A stretch of DNA of 64,000 nucleotides from Wagnerdoeblera intermedia (GCF_042647465.1 NZ_JBHRVN010000004.1); one strand, 5' to 3'. Shown: positions 53,223 through 61,537, counted from the stretch's first letter. The notes: generated by a model from the letters alone, not told the origin. Numbers and translations are program-made.

Positions 53223-54110
53223 TCAGTCTTCGGTCTTCGGCTCAGCGACCGGCTGGCCCGGGGCTGCGGTGGCCACACCTGCGGGGGCCGCCACATCCAC
53301 CTCAACCTTACCGGCGCTCAGCTTTTCGGCCAGCGCTTCGTCAACCCCTGCCGCTGCAGGAGCCGGCGCATCCGCGGCAACCTCAGGCACATCGGCCGCA
53401 GGCTTTTCGAGCCAGGACACGACCAGCGGCACTTCGGTGCCGTCGATGCGCTTCAGGGTTTCGCCGATATCAACGGCCGCCTGCACCGAGGCATTATACT
53501 GCTTACGGCCCGATTCCACGCCGGTGAGCGAGGTGAGCCCGCCCAGCGGCTCAGAGGCGTAACGGCCGTTCTGCGGGCCGGGCACCGGAACCTTACCGGC
53601 CGCCATCTCATCGATCAGCCGCTCGAGGGTCTCAACGGTCAGATCCTCGTAGTAATCCTTGCCGATCTGCGCCATGGGCGCGTTCGAGCAGGCCCCGAGG
53701 CATTCGACCTCTTCCCAAGTGAACTTGCCGTCAGCCGAAAGCGTATGCGGCGTCGGCGCAATCTTGCGCTGGCAGACCGAGATCAGGTCTTCGGCGCCGC
53801 AGATCATGCAGGAGGTGGTGCCGCAGATCTGGATATTGGCCACCGAACCAATCGGTTGCAGCTGGAACATAAAGTAGAAGGTCGCGACTTCGAGAACGCG
53901 GATATAGGCCATGCCCAGCATATCCGCGACATATTCAATCGCAGGCTTCGTGAGCCAGCCTTCCTGTTCCTGAGCGCGCCACAGCAGCGGGATCACCGCC
54001 GAAGCCTGACGGCCTTCGGGATATTTGGTGACCTGCGCCTGAGCCCAGGCAAGGTTGGCCGGGGTGAAAGCAAAGCTCTCGGGCTGTTGCGAAGCAAGAC
54101 GGCGCAGCAT
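53223..54110 (-). CDS. nuoE: NADH-quinone oxidoreductase subunit E, with a long C-terminal tail
   Basis: A 295-residue subunit carrying the 2Fe-2S cluster N1a. Ligands are in QICGTTSCMICGAEDL and EVECLGACSNAPMAQIG. The thioredoxin-like core ends near residue 175; beyond it lies an Ala/Pro/Val-rich tail (VPEVAADAPAPAAAGVDEAL and following) that makes the protein about 50-100 residues longer than common homologues. The ATG at 54110 overlaps the stop of the preceding accessory gene by one base (TGATG). Confidence 0.96.
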   Translation of the reverse strand: MLRRLASQQPESFAFTPANLAWAQAQVTKYPEGRQASAVIPLLWRAQEQEGWLTKPAIEYVADMLGMAYIRVLEVATFYFMFQLQPIGSVANIQICGTTSCMICGAEDLISVCQRKIAPTPHTLSADGKFTWEEVECLGACSNAPMAQIGKDYYEDLTVETLERLIDEMAAGKVPVPGPQNGRYASEPLGGLTSLTGVESGRKQYNASVQAAVDIGETLKRIDGTEVPLVVSWLEKPAADVPEVAADAPAPAAAGVDEALAEKLSAGKVEVDVAAPAGVATAAPGQPVAEPKTED

Positions 54111-54586
54111 CAGAGGCACCCTTCCGTTTTCAGTTGCAGATCCTCGCCGTCTTTGACGAGCTGACCCTGAGACATCATCCACTCAAGCGCCTCTTCGGCA
54201 GCGCCCGAGCGCAGACCGCTGTGCTCAAGAATGTCCTCGCTGCCGTCACGGGTCATGCGGCAGTCTTTCGCGCGGATTGCGACGGTGAGGGCAGCCACCG
54301 CAGGCGCCAGTTCCGCCGTAAGGCAGGCCGGGGTGCGCAGCAGAAGGCCGTCATCGCCCTCTTCCACCAGGTCCTCCGACATCAGCTCCTGCGCCGCGGC
54401 CTTGCCTTCGGTGTCATTGAGACCGGAGGCTTTCTGGATCGCCGCACCGGTCTCTTCGCTGATGACGCAGCCGTTGGCTTCAATGGCGGCGATCAGCTTT
54501 TGCGCCTCAGGCGAATGCGCCAGCGCCGGAACCGCCACCAAAGCGATCAGCGAGCCTGCCAGCAGCAGATGAAACATACGCAGCAT
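54110..54586 (-). CDS. nuo-associated secreted protein (between nuoD and nuoE)
   Basis: A 158-residue protein with a signal peptide (FHLLLAGSLIALVAVPALAH). The mature part comprises two similar halves: AIEANGCVISEETGAAIQKA with ELMSEDLVEEGDDGLLLRT, and AIRAKDCRMTRDGSEDILEH with WMMSQGQLVKDGEDLQLKT, each ending in a Cys-containing turn, so it looks like an internal duplication. It is coupled on both sides by TGATG overlaps (nuoD stop, nuoE start), strong evidence that it is a real gene. Function unknown; probably periplasmic. Confidence 0.85.
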   Translation of the reverse strand: MLRMFHLLLAGSLIALVAVPALAHSPEAQKLIAAIEANGCVISEETGAAIQKASGLNDTEGKAAAQELMSEDLVEEGDDGLLLRTPACLTAELAPAVAALTVAIRAKDCRMTRDGSEDILEHSGLRSGAAEEALEWMMSQGQLVKDGEDLQLKTEGCL

Positions 54587-55803
54587 CAGCGGTCGATCTC
54601 CCCGAAGACGAGGTCCATCGTCGCGATAATGGCCGACACATCGGCAAGCTGGTGACCTTTGGACAGATGGTCCATGGCCTGAAGATGGGCAAAGCCCGGC
54701 GCGCGCAGTTTCGCACGCCACGGCTTATTGGTGCCATCGGCCACGATATAGACGCCGAATTCGCCTTTGGGCGCTTCAACGGCGGCATAGGCCTCACCTG
54801 CCGGGACGTGGAAGCCCTCGGTGTAAAGTTTGAAGTGATGGATCAGCGCTTCCATCGAGCGCTTCATCTCACCACGTTTCGGCGGGGTCAGCTTGCCACG
54901 GGCAAGGACGTCGCCTTTGTTCGCCGGATCGCGCAGTTTGGCGATGGCCTGACGGATGATCTTGGTCGACTCGCGCATCTCCTGCATCCGCAGAAGGTAA
55001 CGGTCATAGCAGTCACCGTTTTTGCCGACGGGGATCTGGAAGTCGAATTCGTCGTAGCACTCATAGGGCTGCGCGCGACGCAGATCCCAGGCCATGCCGG
55101 AGCCGCGCACCATCACACCCGAGAAGCCCCAGTCGATGGCATCCTGCGCCGAGACCACACCGATATCGACCAGACGCTGCTTGAAGATCCGGTTCTCGGT
55201 CAGCAGGGTGTCGATGTCATCGAGGACTTTGGGGAATTTCTCAGCCCAGGCCTCAATATCGTCGATCAGATCGGGCGGCAGATCCTGGTGGACGCCACCG
55301 GGACGGAAATAGGCGGCGTGCAGACGCGCCCCGCAGGCGCGCTCATAAAACACCATCAGCTCTTCACGGGCGACAAAGCCCCAGAGCGGCGGGGTCAGGG
55401 CGCCCACGTCCATCGCACCGGTGGTGACGTTCAGCAGGTGGTTCAGGATCCGGCCGATTTCCGAGTAAAGCACACGGATCAGCGAGGCGCGGCGCGGCAC
55501 CACGGTGCCGGTCAGCTTTTCAATCGCCAGACACCAGGCATGCTCCTGGTTCATCGGCGCCACGTAATCGAGGCGGTCGAGATAGGGCAGGTTCTGCAGG
55601 TAAGTCCGGCTTTCCATCAGCTTTTCGGTGCCGCGATGCAGCAGGCCCACATGGGGGTCTGCGCGCTCAACGATCTCACCGTCAAGCTCCAGCACCAGGC
55701 GCAGCACGCCGTGTGCTGCCGGGTGCTGCGGCCCGAAGTTGATGTTGAAGTTGCGGATTTTCTGCTCGCCGGTCAGCGCGTCATCAAACTTGCCGTCCAT
55801 CAT
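54586..55803 (-). CDS. nuoD: NADH-quinone oxidoreductase subunit D
   Basis: A 405-residue 49-kDa-type subunit of the peripheral arm forming the quinone-binding pocket with NuoB. Signature segments are NFGPQHPAAHGVLRLVLELD with the quinone-site His, DRLDYVAPMNQEHAW, and the C-terminal GEFGVYIVADGTNKPWRAKL. Two adjacent ATGs (55803, 55800) both overlap the stop of the upstream sulfotransferase gene. Length is normal. Confidence 0.98.
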   Translation of the reverse strand: MMDGKFDDALTGEQKIRNFNINFGPQHPAAHGVLRLVLELDGEIVERADPHVGLLHRGTEKLMESRTYLQNLPYLDRLDYVAPMNQEHAWCLAIEKLTGTVVPRRASLIRVLYSEIGRILNHLLNVTTGAMDVGALTPPLWGFVAREELMVFYERACGARLHAAYFRPGGVHQDLPPDLIDDIEAWAEKFPKVLDDIDTLLTENRIFKQRLVDIGVVSAQDAIDWGFSGVMVRGSGMAWDLRRAQPYECYDEFDFQIPVGKNGDCYDRYLLRMQEMRESTKIIRQAIAKLRDPANKGDVLARGKLTPPKRGEMKRSMEALIHHFKLYTEGFHVPAGEAYAAVEAPKGEFGVYIVADGTNKPWRAKLRAPGFAHLQAMDHLSKGHQLADVSAIIATMDLVFGEIDR

Positions 55804-56669
55804 CCGGTCACTCCGTCTGAAGTCGCGCGCCAGCTTGCGGGAAGCGTCCCGAAGGCTGAGGCGACAAAGTCATATTGCGATTGCAGAAAAGCCCGCGCAC
55901 GCAGGCGCTGTTCTGCCGTCATTGCGAGGGGCTGCCCCTCATGCACACGCGCCGTGGTATCGGCAGCCTGTACCCGGATCCCCAGAAAGGCGCAAAGCCG
56001 CGCAAGGCCGGGGGCCGAAAAAAGCTCTTCCTGAAAGAGGATCAGGAGTTTGGAGGGCGCAACTGCGGCCCGCAGGCGGGTGATGGCCCCCCGGTAGTCA
56101 GACCGCGCGGCCACATCGGATTTCTCACCCGAGAGCGCCCGCTCAAAGGCGACCGAAGCCTGGGTGGCCAGATCGCCCCCTGCCCGTTTGGCCACCATGC
56201 GAACATGGCTCCAGAGCCGCGACACCGGCTCCCGCAGCAGATAGACAAAGCGGCAGTCCGGAGCGGCAGAGGCCATCTCCGACAGACGCGCGACAGAGAG
56301 CGAGGCATAGGCCGGGGTGATATCCCCCACCAACTTCGCGCCTTCAGCACCGCGCTCAAGGTAGTCCTGATAGCTCTGCTCGCCGCGCAGCACGCGCAGC
56401 CAGTCTTCCACATCCGCAATGGAAGCCGCGAGGGAGGCCAGACGCCAGGCGCGGCTCTCACCGGCCAGCTCTGCCTTCAGCCGCTCCAGACGTGCGGTCT
56501 CAATGGTGATGCGTTGCGCACGCTGCTGCGGACCGGCTGCATTGAAATAATGCAACTCCTTGACCGCCCGCATGTGGCAGTCCGGATGGCCCGACAGATA
56601 GCGGTAAAGCCAAGAAGTCCCGGCTTTCGTCGCACCGACGCCAAAGAGATATGTGGGCCTGCCCGTCAC
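55800..56669 (-). CDS. Sulfotransferase family protein embedded in the nuo operon
   Basis: A 289-residue PAPS-dependent sulfotransferase-type protein. The 5'-phosphosulphate loop is FGVGATKAGTSWLYRYLSG at about 9-27 and the 3'-phosphate motif FVYLLREPVSRLWSHVRMV at about 139-157; an acidic-basic VKELHYFN segment precedes the acceptor pocket. Both nucleotide motifs are intact, so it is probably active on a carbohydrate or lipid acceptor. Start and stop each overlap the neighbouring nuo genes by a few bases (ATGA with nuoC, and with nuoD), so translation is tied to complex I. Its presence inside nuo is unexpected. Confidence 0.9.
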   Translation of the reverse strand: MTGRPTYLFGVGATKAGTSWLYRYLSGHPDCHMRAVKELHYFNAAGPQQRAQRITIETARLERLKAELAGESRAWRLASLAASIADVEDWLRVLRGEQSYQDYLERGAEGAKLVGDITPAYASLSVARLSEMASAAPDCRFVYLLREPVSRLWSHVRMVAKRAGGDLATQASVAFERALSGEKSDVAARSDYRGAITRLRAAVAPSKLLILFQEELFSAPGLARLCAFLGIRVQAADTTARVHEGQPLAMTAEQRLRARAFLQSQYDFVASAFGTLPASWRATSDGVTG

Positions 56670-57268
56670 GCCTTCGCCTTGTCATCGCCGGGAAGGATGT
56701 ATTGCGCACCCTCCCAGGGGGAGAGGAAGTCGAACTGGCGGTATTCCTGCACCAGGCTCACCGGCTCATAGACCACGCGCTTGAGGACTTCGTCGTAACG
56801 CACTTCGGTATAACCGGTGGTCGGAAAGTCTTTGCGCAGCGGGAAGCCGCGGAAGCCGTAATCCGTCAGCAGGCGGCGCAGATCCGGGTGGCCCGAGAAG
56901 AGGATCCCGAACATGTCGAAGACCTCACGCTCAAACCAGTTGGCCGCGGGCCAGACCGAGACGGTCGAGGCGATCATCTGATCTTCCCCGATCGCCGCTT
57001 TCACGCGGATGCGGTGGTTCCGGTGCATCGACAGCAGGTGATAAACCACGTCAAAGCGCTCAGCCCGCTCAGGCCAGTCGATCGCCGTGATATCGACCAG
57101 CGTGCCAAAACGGCAGGTCAGGTCGTTTTTGAGAAATTCCATGAAGGCCACGACGGACTGCGGCGTGATCTCCACCGTCAGCTCGCCACGCGCCACCGAC
57201 CAGCCGCGCACATCCGAGGCGCGGTGCAGGGCGATATAGCCGCCGAGTTCGTTCAGAGCGTCAGACAT
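56666..57268 (-). CDS. nuoC: NADH-quinone oxidoreductase subunit C
   Basis: A 200-residue 30-kDa-type subunit of the peripheral arm without cofactors. The family signature is ERECFDMFG-like: here FEREVFDMFGILFSGHPDLR, followed by LTDYGFRGFPLRKDFPTTGY. Not fused to NuoD, as usual in alphaproteobacteria. It starts 15 nt after nuoB and its stop overlaps the sulfotransferase start (ATGA). Confidence 0.97.
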   Translation of the reverse strand: MSDALNELGGYIALHRASDVRGWSVARGELTVEITPQSVVAFMEFLKNDLTCRFGTLVDITAIDWPERAERFDVVYHLLSMHRNHRIRVKAAIGEDQMIASTVSVWPAANWFEREVFDMFGILFSGHPDLRRLLTDYGFRGFPLRKDFPTTGYTEVRYDEVLKRVVYEPVSLVQEYRQFDFLSPWEGAQYILPGDDKAKA

Positions 57269-57283
57269 CTTCCCAATGCTCCC

Positions 57284-57817
57284 TTAACGGACCAGCGTGC
57301 CGGTGCGGCGGATTTTGCGTTGCAGCTGCAGGATGCCGTAAAGCAGCGCCTCTGCGGTGGGCGGGCAGCCGGGGACATAGACGTCAACCGGAACGATCCG
57401 GTCACAGCCGCGTACCACGGAATAGGAATAGTGATAGTATCCGCCGCCATTGGCGCAGGAGCCCATCGAGATCACATAGCGCGGCTCGGGCATCTGGTCG
57501 TAGACCTTGCGCAGCGCGGGCGCCATTTTATTGGTCAGCGTGCCCGCCACGATCATCAGGTCCGACTGACGCGGAGAGGCGCGCGGCGCGGTGCCGAAGC
57601 GCTCCACGTCATAGCGCGGCATCGACATCTGGATCATCTCAACCGCGCAGCAGGCCAGACCAAAGGTCATCCAGTGCAGCGAGCCGTTGCGGGCCCAGTT
57701 GATGATGTCTTCGGTCGAGGTCAGCAGGAAGCCTTTGTCCTGCAGCTCGCGGTTCAGCGCCTGGGTTGCGACCTCACGGTCGGCACCGGCGGTATTCGCC
57801 CCGGTCATCACTCCCAT
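57284..57817 (-). CDS. nuoB: NADH-quinone oxidoreductase subunit B
   Basis: A 177-residue subunit binding cluster N2, the last iron-sulphur centre before quinone. Ligands lie in FGLACCAVEMIQM (two adjacent Cys), GSCANGGGYYHYSY and VPGCPPTAEALLYGI. The ATG at 57817, overlapping nuoA by 10 nt with GGGG upstream, is chosen; an ATG at 57808 (TGATG with the nuoA stop) is an alternative, and the frame stays open a further 21 nt upstream. Confidence 0.97.
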   Translation of the reverse strand: MGVMTGANTAGADREVATQALNRELQDKGFLLTSTEDIINWARNGSLHWMTFGLACCAVEMIQMSMPRYDVERFGTAPRASPRQSDLMIVAGTLTNKMAPALRKVYDQMPEPRYVISMGSCANGGGYYHYSYSVVRGCDRIVPVDVYVPGCPPTAEALLYGILQLQRKIRRTGTLVR

Positions 57818-58173
57818 TCCAGCGCCCCTTTCTTCCATTCATAGGCGAAGCCAACGGTCAGAACGGCCAGGAAGACCATCATTGACCAGAAAGCCGTCAT
57901 CGACAGATCGGCAAAGGCCACGGCCCAGGGGAAGAGGAAGGCCACTTCCAGATCGAAGATGATAAAAAGGATCGAGACCAGGTAGAACCGGACATCGAAC
58001 TTCATCCGGGCGTCATCGAAAGCGTTAAATCCGCATTCATAGGCCGAGACTTTTTCGGGGTCCGGATTGCGGACTGCGACGATCACAGCAGACAGCATCA
58101 GCACAAGGCCGAGCGCCACTGCAATTCCCAGCAGCATAATGACGGGGAGATATTCTCTGAGAAGCGCGTCCAA
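57808..58173 (-). CDS. nuoA: NADH-quinone oxidoreductase subunit A
   Basis: A 121-residue membrane subunit with three helices. The conserved loop VSAYECGFNAFDDARMKFDV with its Cys near the quinone entry site, and FIIFDLEVAFLFPWAVAF in the second helix, are diagnostic. It is the first gene of the nuo operon; a candidate promoter lies about 60 nt upstream, and the region up to the DUF2237 gene holds no other gene. Confidence 0.97.
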   Translation of the reverse strand: MDALLREYLPVIMLLGIAVALGLVLMLSAVIVAVRNPDPEKVSAYECGFNAFDDARMKFDVRFYLVSILFIIFDLEVAFLFPWAVAFADLSMTAFWSMMVFLAVLTVGFAYEWKKGALEWE

Positions 58174-58231
58174 GGCTTGCTCCTTCGGCTTGCGGACCTC
58201 GGGGCGCGATCATCTGTCGCGCCCAGGCCAT

Positions 58232-58260
58232 CGTTTACTCCCGCCCCCCGCAGGGGTCAA
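58232..58260 (-). promoter_or_regulatory. Candidate sigma-70 promoter of the nuo operon
   Basis: On the minus strand TTGACC (58260-58255), 17 nt and TAAACG (58237-58232) form a plausible -35/-10 pair 58 nt before the nuoA start. The -10 match is only partial and no transcript data are available. Confidence 0.4.
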
Positions 58261-58498
58261 CCGAAGGCTGAGGCTGAGCCCCCCTGAAAGACAGACTTTT
58301 TTCGCGTTGACTTTTCGTTTTGCGGACATTTCGCCGCAGAGCGAAGCTGACGCAGGGGAAGCCTGACGGCCGCGCGACTCAGCGCGGCCTTTCCGCGCAG
58401 CTTCGCGGGTTTTCCAGGTAAAAGACTATGGAATTTTCTTTGCAGGCCCGGGGCCGCGGAAGAAAATTCTCTCCGGCTGCGGCAGACGTCCTGGTCTG
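58261..58498. other. Intergenic region between nuoA promoter and DUF2237, with an inverted repeat
   Basis: No gene is seen. It holds a 9-bp inverted repeat GAATTTTCT (58431-58439) / AGAAAATTC (58461-58469) enclosing a smaller GGCCC-G-GGGCC stem, and a GCGCGG/CCGCGC hairpin at 58382-58398. On the minus strand the first could end DUF2237 transcription; the A/T-rich arms also suit a protein-binding site. Confidence 0.5.
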
Positions 58499-58876
58499 TC
58501 AGTCTTCCGGCGGCAGGGCACAGGCGCGCAATGCTTCTTCAGGAACGACATCGAGGGTGCTGCGGTGGGTCGCCTCAAGGCGGATGGCGGGGGCGGCCCC
58601 CTCCTCCCAGGCCTGAAGGAAGCGCAGCGCACAAAGGCACCAGCGATCCCCCGGCTTCAGCCCCGCAAAGCCATATTCGGGCCGCGGCGTGGAAAGGTCA
58701 TTGCCGAGATATTTTGAGAAGGCGAGAAACTCAGCGGTCATCACCGCGCAGACCGTGTGACGGCCGGTATCCTGCGGTCCGGTGTCACAGCAGCCATTGC
58801 GGTAAAACCCCGTCAGAGGCTGCATCGAGCAGCTTTCAAGCGGACCGCCCAGAACATTGACCGAGGGTTCTTTCAT
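58499..58876 (-). CDS. DUF2237 family protein
   Basis: A 125-residue protein of the DUF2237 family, recognised by NVLGGPLESCSMQPLTGFYR at the N-terminus, NGCCDTGPQDTGRHTVCAVM and GDRWCLCALRFLQAWEEGAA. Paired cysteines suggest a metal or redox site, but no function is established. It overlaps the upstream DUF2332 gene by 4 nt (58873-58876), so both belong to one operon with pth. Confidence 0.92.
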   Translation of the reverse strand: MKEPSVNVLGGPLESCSMQPLTGFYRNGCCDTGPQDTGRHTVCAVMTAEFLAFSKYLGNDLSTPRPEYGFAGLKPGDRWCLCALRFLQAWEEGAAPAIRLEATHRSTLDVVPEEALRACALPPED

Positions 58877-59925
58877 GGCAGATCTCCCTGGAGGGCCGGA
58901 GGCTGCCAGTCGATCCAGCGGCCGTGAAAATCCACCCGGCCGAAGGCGATCTCCCGCCCTTCCGCCGGATCATAGAGGGTCATGGCCGCACCGGAGGCCC
59001 CGCTGTCATCGCGCTCCATCCCGAAGCGCAAAAGCCGGGGACCGGCGCTTCCGGCGGCCCGGCGCATCAGCCCGTCGATCTTTGCGCGGGTCGTGTCGGG
59101 AAAATACTGCCAGGCAATGGTGTGGCAGACCAGATGGATCACGCCGCTGTGAACCTGCCCGAGGCGCCTCTCAAGCCAGTCGGCCGCATCCCCCCGCGCC
59201 ACGAGGCGCGGGCGCGGGGCGGCATAGGAGAGAGCAACTTCCGTGCGCGCGAGACGGTCGGGCTGTCCGGCCCAGATATAAGACAAAAGCCGCAACCGGT
59301 CCGTCACCGGATGCAGCGGGTTCAGATCCACCCCGGCGCGGTCCGCGATGTCAGGGCGGGCGATGACGGGGGCTGCCCCGCGCCACTCAGGCGTCAGACG
59401 GACCGGGCTGGTCGCGGGGCCGAAGGTGCCGCCGGGCACCTCAATGCACCAGTCGGGCCAGTAAAGATTGAGACCGGCACTGGCCCCCAGCTCACTCAGC
59501 ACCAGCGGCCGGCCATAGCGCGCGGTCAGCCAGAGCCCCACCGCCGCCAGCGCCACCGAACGGCGCAGCTCATTGGTCTGAGGCGGGCTGTTGAGCCAGG
59601 CCTGCAGATGCGCCTCATGCCGCGCGAGCACTTCGGGAAAGACCCGGGCCATCGCCGCCTCCGGCACGTCATGGCCCTGCACCCAGAGATCGCTCAACTC
59701 AGGATCTGCTCCGGTGAGCACCAGGGCGTGCAGCCCGCCCATCAGACGCAGCGCGAGGGCATCCCCGCCGGATGAGGGATCACCCGGCCAGGTCAGGATG
59801 CGCCGCCCGACGGCGCTGTCGTCGCTGAGATATTGCGCGAAATACCGGCAATAGCGCGCGGTCTGTTCTGAGCCGAGAGCGGCGCAGTGATCGGCCTGAG
59901 CCAGAAAAGACGCGCGGATGTCCAT
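58873..59925 (-). CDS. DUF2332 family protein
   Basis: A 350-residue protein of the DUF2332 family. Recognisable segments are the N-terminal AQADHCAALGSEQTARYCRY, the central LSELGASAGLNLYWP, which resembles a SAM- or nucleotide-binding glycine loop, and HLVCHTIAWQYFPDTTRAKI. A methyltransferase-like fold is possible but not proven. It is coupled with pth by a one-base TAATG overlap and with DUF2237 by 4 nt. No membrane or signal segment is seen. Confidence 0.9.
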   Translation of the reverse strand: MDIRASFLAQADHCAALGSEQTARYCRYFAQYLSDDSAVGRRILTWPGDPSSGGDALALRLMGGLHALVLTGADPELSDLWVQGHDVPEAAMARVFPEVLARHEAHLQAWLNSPPQTNELRRSVALAAVGLWLTARYGRPLVLSELGASAGLNLYWPDWCIEVPGGTFGPATSPVRLTPEWRGAAPVIARPDIADRAGVDLNPLHPVTDRLRLLSYIWAGQPDRLARTEVALSYAAPRPRLVARGDAADWLERRLGQVHSGVIHLVCHTIAWQYFPDTTRAKIDGLMRRAAGSAGPRLLRFGMERDDSGASGAAMTLYDPAEGREIAFGRVDFHGRWIDWQPPALQGDLP

Positions 59926-60632
59926 TATCTGAACCTGTCGGCCAGTTTCTGCAGGGCCGTGCGGGGGTCTTCAGCCGCGGTCACCGGCTCCGCAACAGCT
60001 TTCTCTTTCGGCTCCGGTCTGGCGCGGGGGGCTTTGGGTCCTTCGGTCCCGGTGGAGCTGCGCGGAGGGGCGGTGCGCAGCGCGACTTTATTAAGAAATT
60101 TCGCCCCCTCCCCTGCCGCCAGATCCGCCGCGCCGTCTGAGAGGCCGCGCATCATATCATCGAGCCAGTCCTGCTCAGCTTTGGCGAAATCATTGAGCAC
60201 GTAAGAGGCCACTTTGTCCTTATGCCCCGGATGCCCGATGCCAAGGCGCACGCGGGCATAGGCCTCGCCCACATGCTGATGGATCGAGCGCAGCCCGTTG
60301 TGACCCGCATGGCCGCCCCCCTCTTTCAGGCGGACCTTGCCGGGGGCAATATCAAGTTCGTCGTGAAAGACCGTCAGCTCAGCGGGGGTCAGTTTGTGAA
60401 AGCGCATCGCCTCTCCGACCGACTGCCCTGAGAGGTTCATGAAGGTTTCCGGCTTGAGCAGCAGGATCTTTTCGCCGCCCAGACGGCCCTCTGAGATCAG
60501 CCCCTGAAAGCTGCGTTTCCAGGGCGAAAATCCGTGATCCTGCGCAATCCGCTCCAGCGCCATGAAACCGATGTTATGGCGGTTGCCCGCATATTTGGTG
60601 CCGGGATTCCCGAGCCCTGCCCAGATCAGCAT
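59925..60632 (-). CDS. pth: Peptidyl-tRNA hydrolase
   Basis: A 235-residue enzyme that releases tRNA from peptidyl-tRNA dropped by ribosomes. The N-terminal AGLGNPGTKYAGNRHNIGFM holds the catalytic His20, KPETFMNLSGQSV and VFHDELDIAPGKVRLKEGGG hold the substrate-binding Asn and Asp, and GHNGLRSIHQHVG the distal Asn. The last 40 or so residues form a Pro/Ala/Lys-rich extension (PPRSSTGTEGPKAPRARPEP) not found in the E. coli enzyme. The rplY-pth order is a very common pairing; the two are separated by a terminator. Confidence 0.97.
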   Translation of the reverse strand: MLIWAGLGNPGTKYAGNRHNIGFMALERIAQDHGFSPWKRSFQGLISEGRLGGEKILLLKPETFMNLSGQSVGEAMRFHKLTPAELTVFHDELDIAPGKVRLKEGGGHAGHNGLRSIHQHVGEAYARVRLGIGHPGHKDKVASYVLNDFAKAEQDWLDDMMRGLSDGAADLAAGEGAKFLNKVALRTAPPRSSTGTEGPKAPRARPEPKEKAVAEPVTAAEDPRTALQKLADRFR

Positions 60633-60707
60633 GAGACAGCCCTTTCGTCGTCATCGTCAGGATGAAACCGCGCAAGCCCTTCGGTCAAGCCCGGCCCATA
60701 AAAGAAA

Positions 60708-60733
60708 ACGGCGCAGGGTTTCCCCTGCGCCGT
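60708..60733 (-). terminator. Terminator of rplY
   Basis: A perfect 11-bp stem with a GAAA loop on the minus strand (60708-60718 with 60723-60733), followed by TTTTCTTTTATG, 27 nt after the rplY stop. It may only partly block read-through into pth. Confidence 0.9.
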
Positions 60734-60759
60734 CCGGATCAGATCCGCAAAGCGGCTGA

Positions 60760-61359
60760 TTACTCAGCAGCTTCGTCTGCAACCAGCAGACCCGAGGGCG
60801 CTGCGATGTTTGCGATGACGAAGTTACGCTCGACGGTCGGCTTTGCGCCTTCCGGCAGAACCACGTCATTGATGTGGATCACGTCGCCGATTTTCTTGCC
60901 TTCCAGGTCCACGGTGATGTGGTCCGGGATGTTGCCGGCCAGAACTTCCAGCTCAACCTCGGAACGAACCGTGGTCAGAACGCCGCCGCGCTTGATGCCC
61001 GGAGCTTTGTCCGCGTTGATGAAGTCAACGTGGATGAAGAGGTTGATGCGCGAGTCATCGCTGACGCGCATGAAGTCAACGTGGGTCGGCAGATCTTTGA
61101 CGACATCGCGCTGAACGCCGCGGCAGACCACATGCACTTCTTCGCCGCCTTCAACTTTGAGGTTGAAGAGGGTCGACAGGAACCGGCCCTGCTTGAGGCG
61201 CTTGAGCAGGTAGTGGAAGTTCATGTTGATCGAGACCGGCTCTTTGCCGGCACCGTAGATCACGCCAGGAACTTTGTTCTCACGACGAGCTGCGCGAGCG
61301 GCCCCCTTGCCCGTCCCCGCGCGAACCTCGGCCAGAAGCTCCGGAAGTTCTTTTGCCAT
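60760..61359 (-). CDS. rplY: 50S ribosomal protein L25/general stress protein Ctc
   Basis: A 199-residue protein of the long (CTC) form: the N-terminal L25 domain that binds 5S rRNA (LLAEVRAGTGKGAARAARRE, KVPGVIYGAGKEPVSINMNF) plus a C-terminal beta domain (VELEVLAGNIPDHITVDLEG, GDVIHINDVVLPEGAKPTVE). It is found next to pth in most bacteria, as here. Length is normal for alphaproteobacteria. The upstream interval to hisA carries a repeat copy and a terminator. Confidence 0.97.
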   Translation of the reverse strand: MAKELPELLAEVRAGTGKGAARAARRENKVPGVIYGAGKEPVSINMNFHYLLKRLKQGRFLSTLFNLKVEGGEEVHVVCRGVQRDVVKDLPTHVDFMRVSDDSRINLFIHVDFINADKAPGIKRGGVLTTVRSEVELEVLAGNIPDHITVDLEGKKIGDVIHINDVVLPEGAKPTVERNFVIANIAAPSGLLVADEAAE

Positions 61360-61537
61360 AGTAATTCTCCAATATATATCCGCCGCCCTCCAAGGGTGTG
61401 CGGCGCGACCCGCGGGCTATAGCGGGGATCGGGGCAGATGGGAAGCCAAAAGATCGGCGCGGCGGGGAAGAGGCGTCGTCCTGCCGGCCGGAGGGTGGTG
61501 GCGCGCAGGGGCAGCCTTTCGGGGCTGTGGCACCCCC

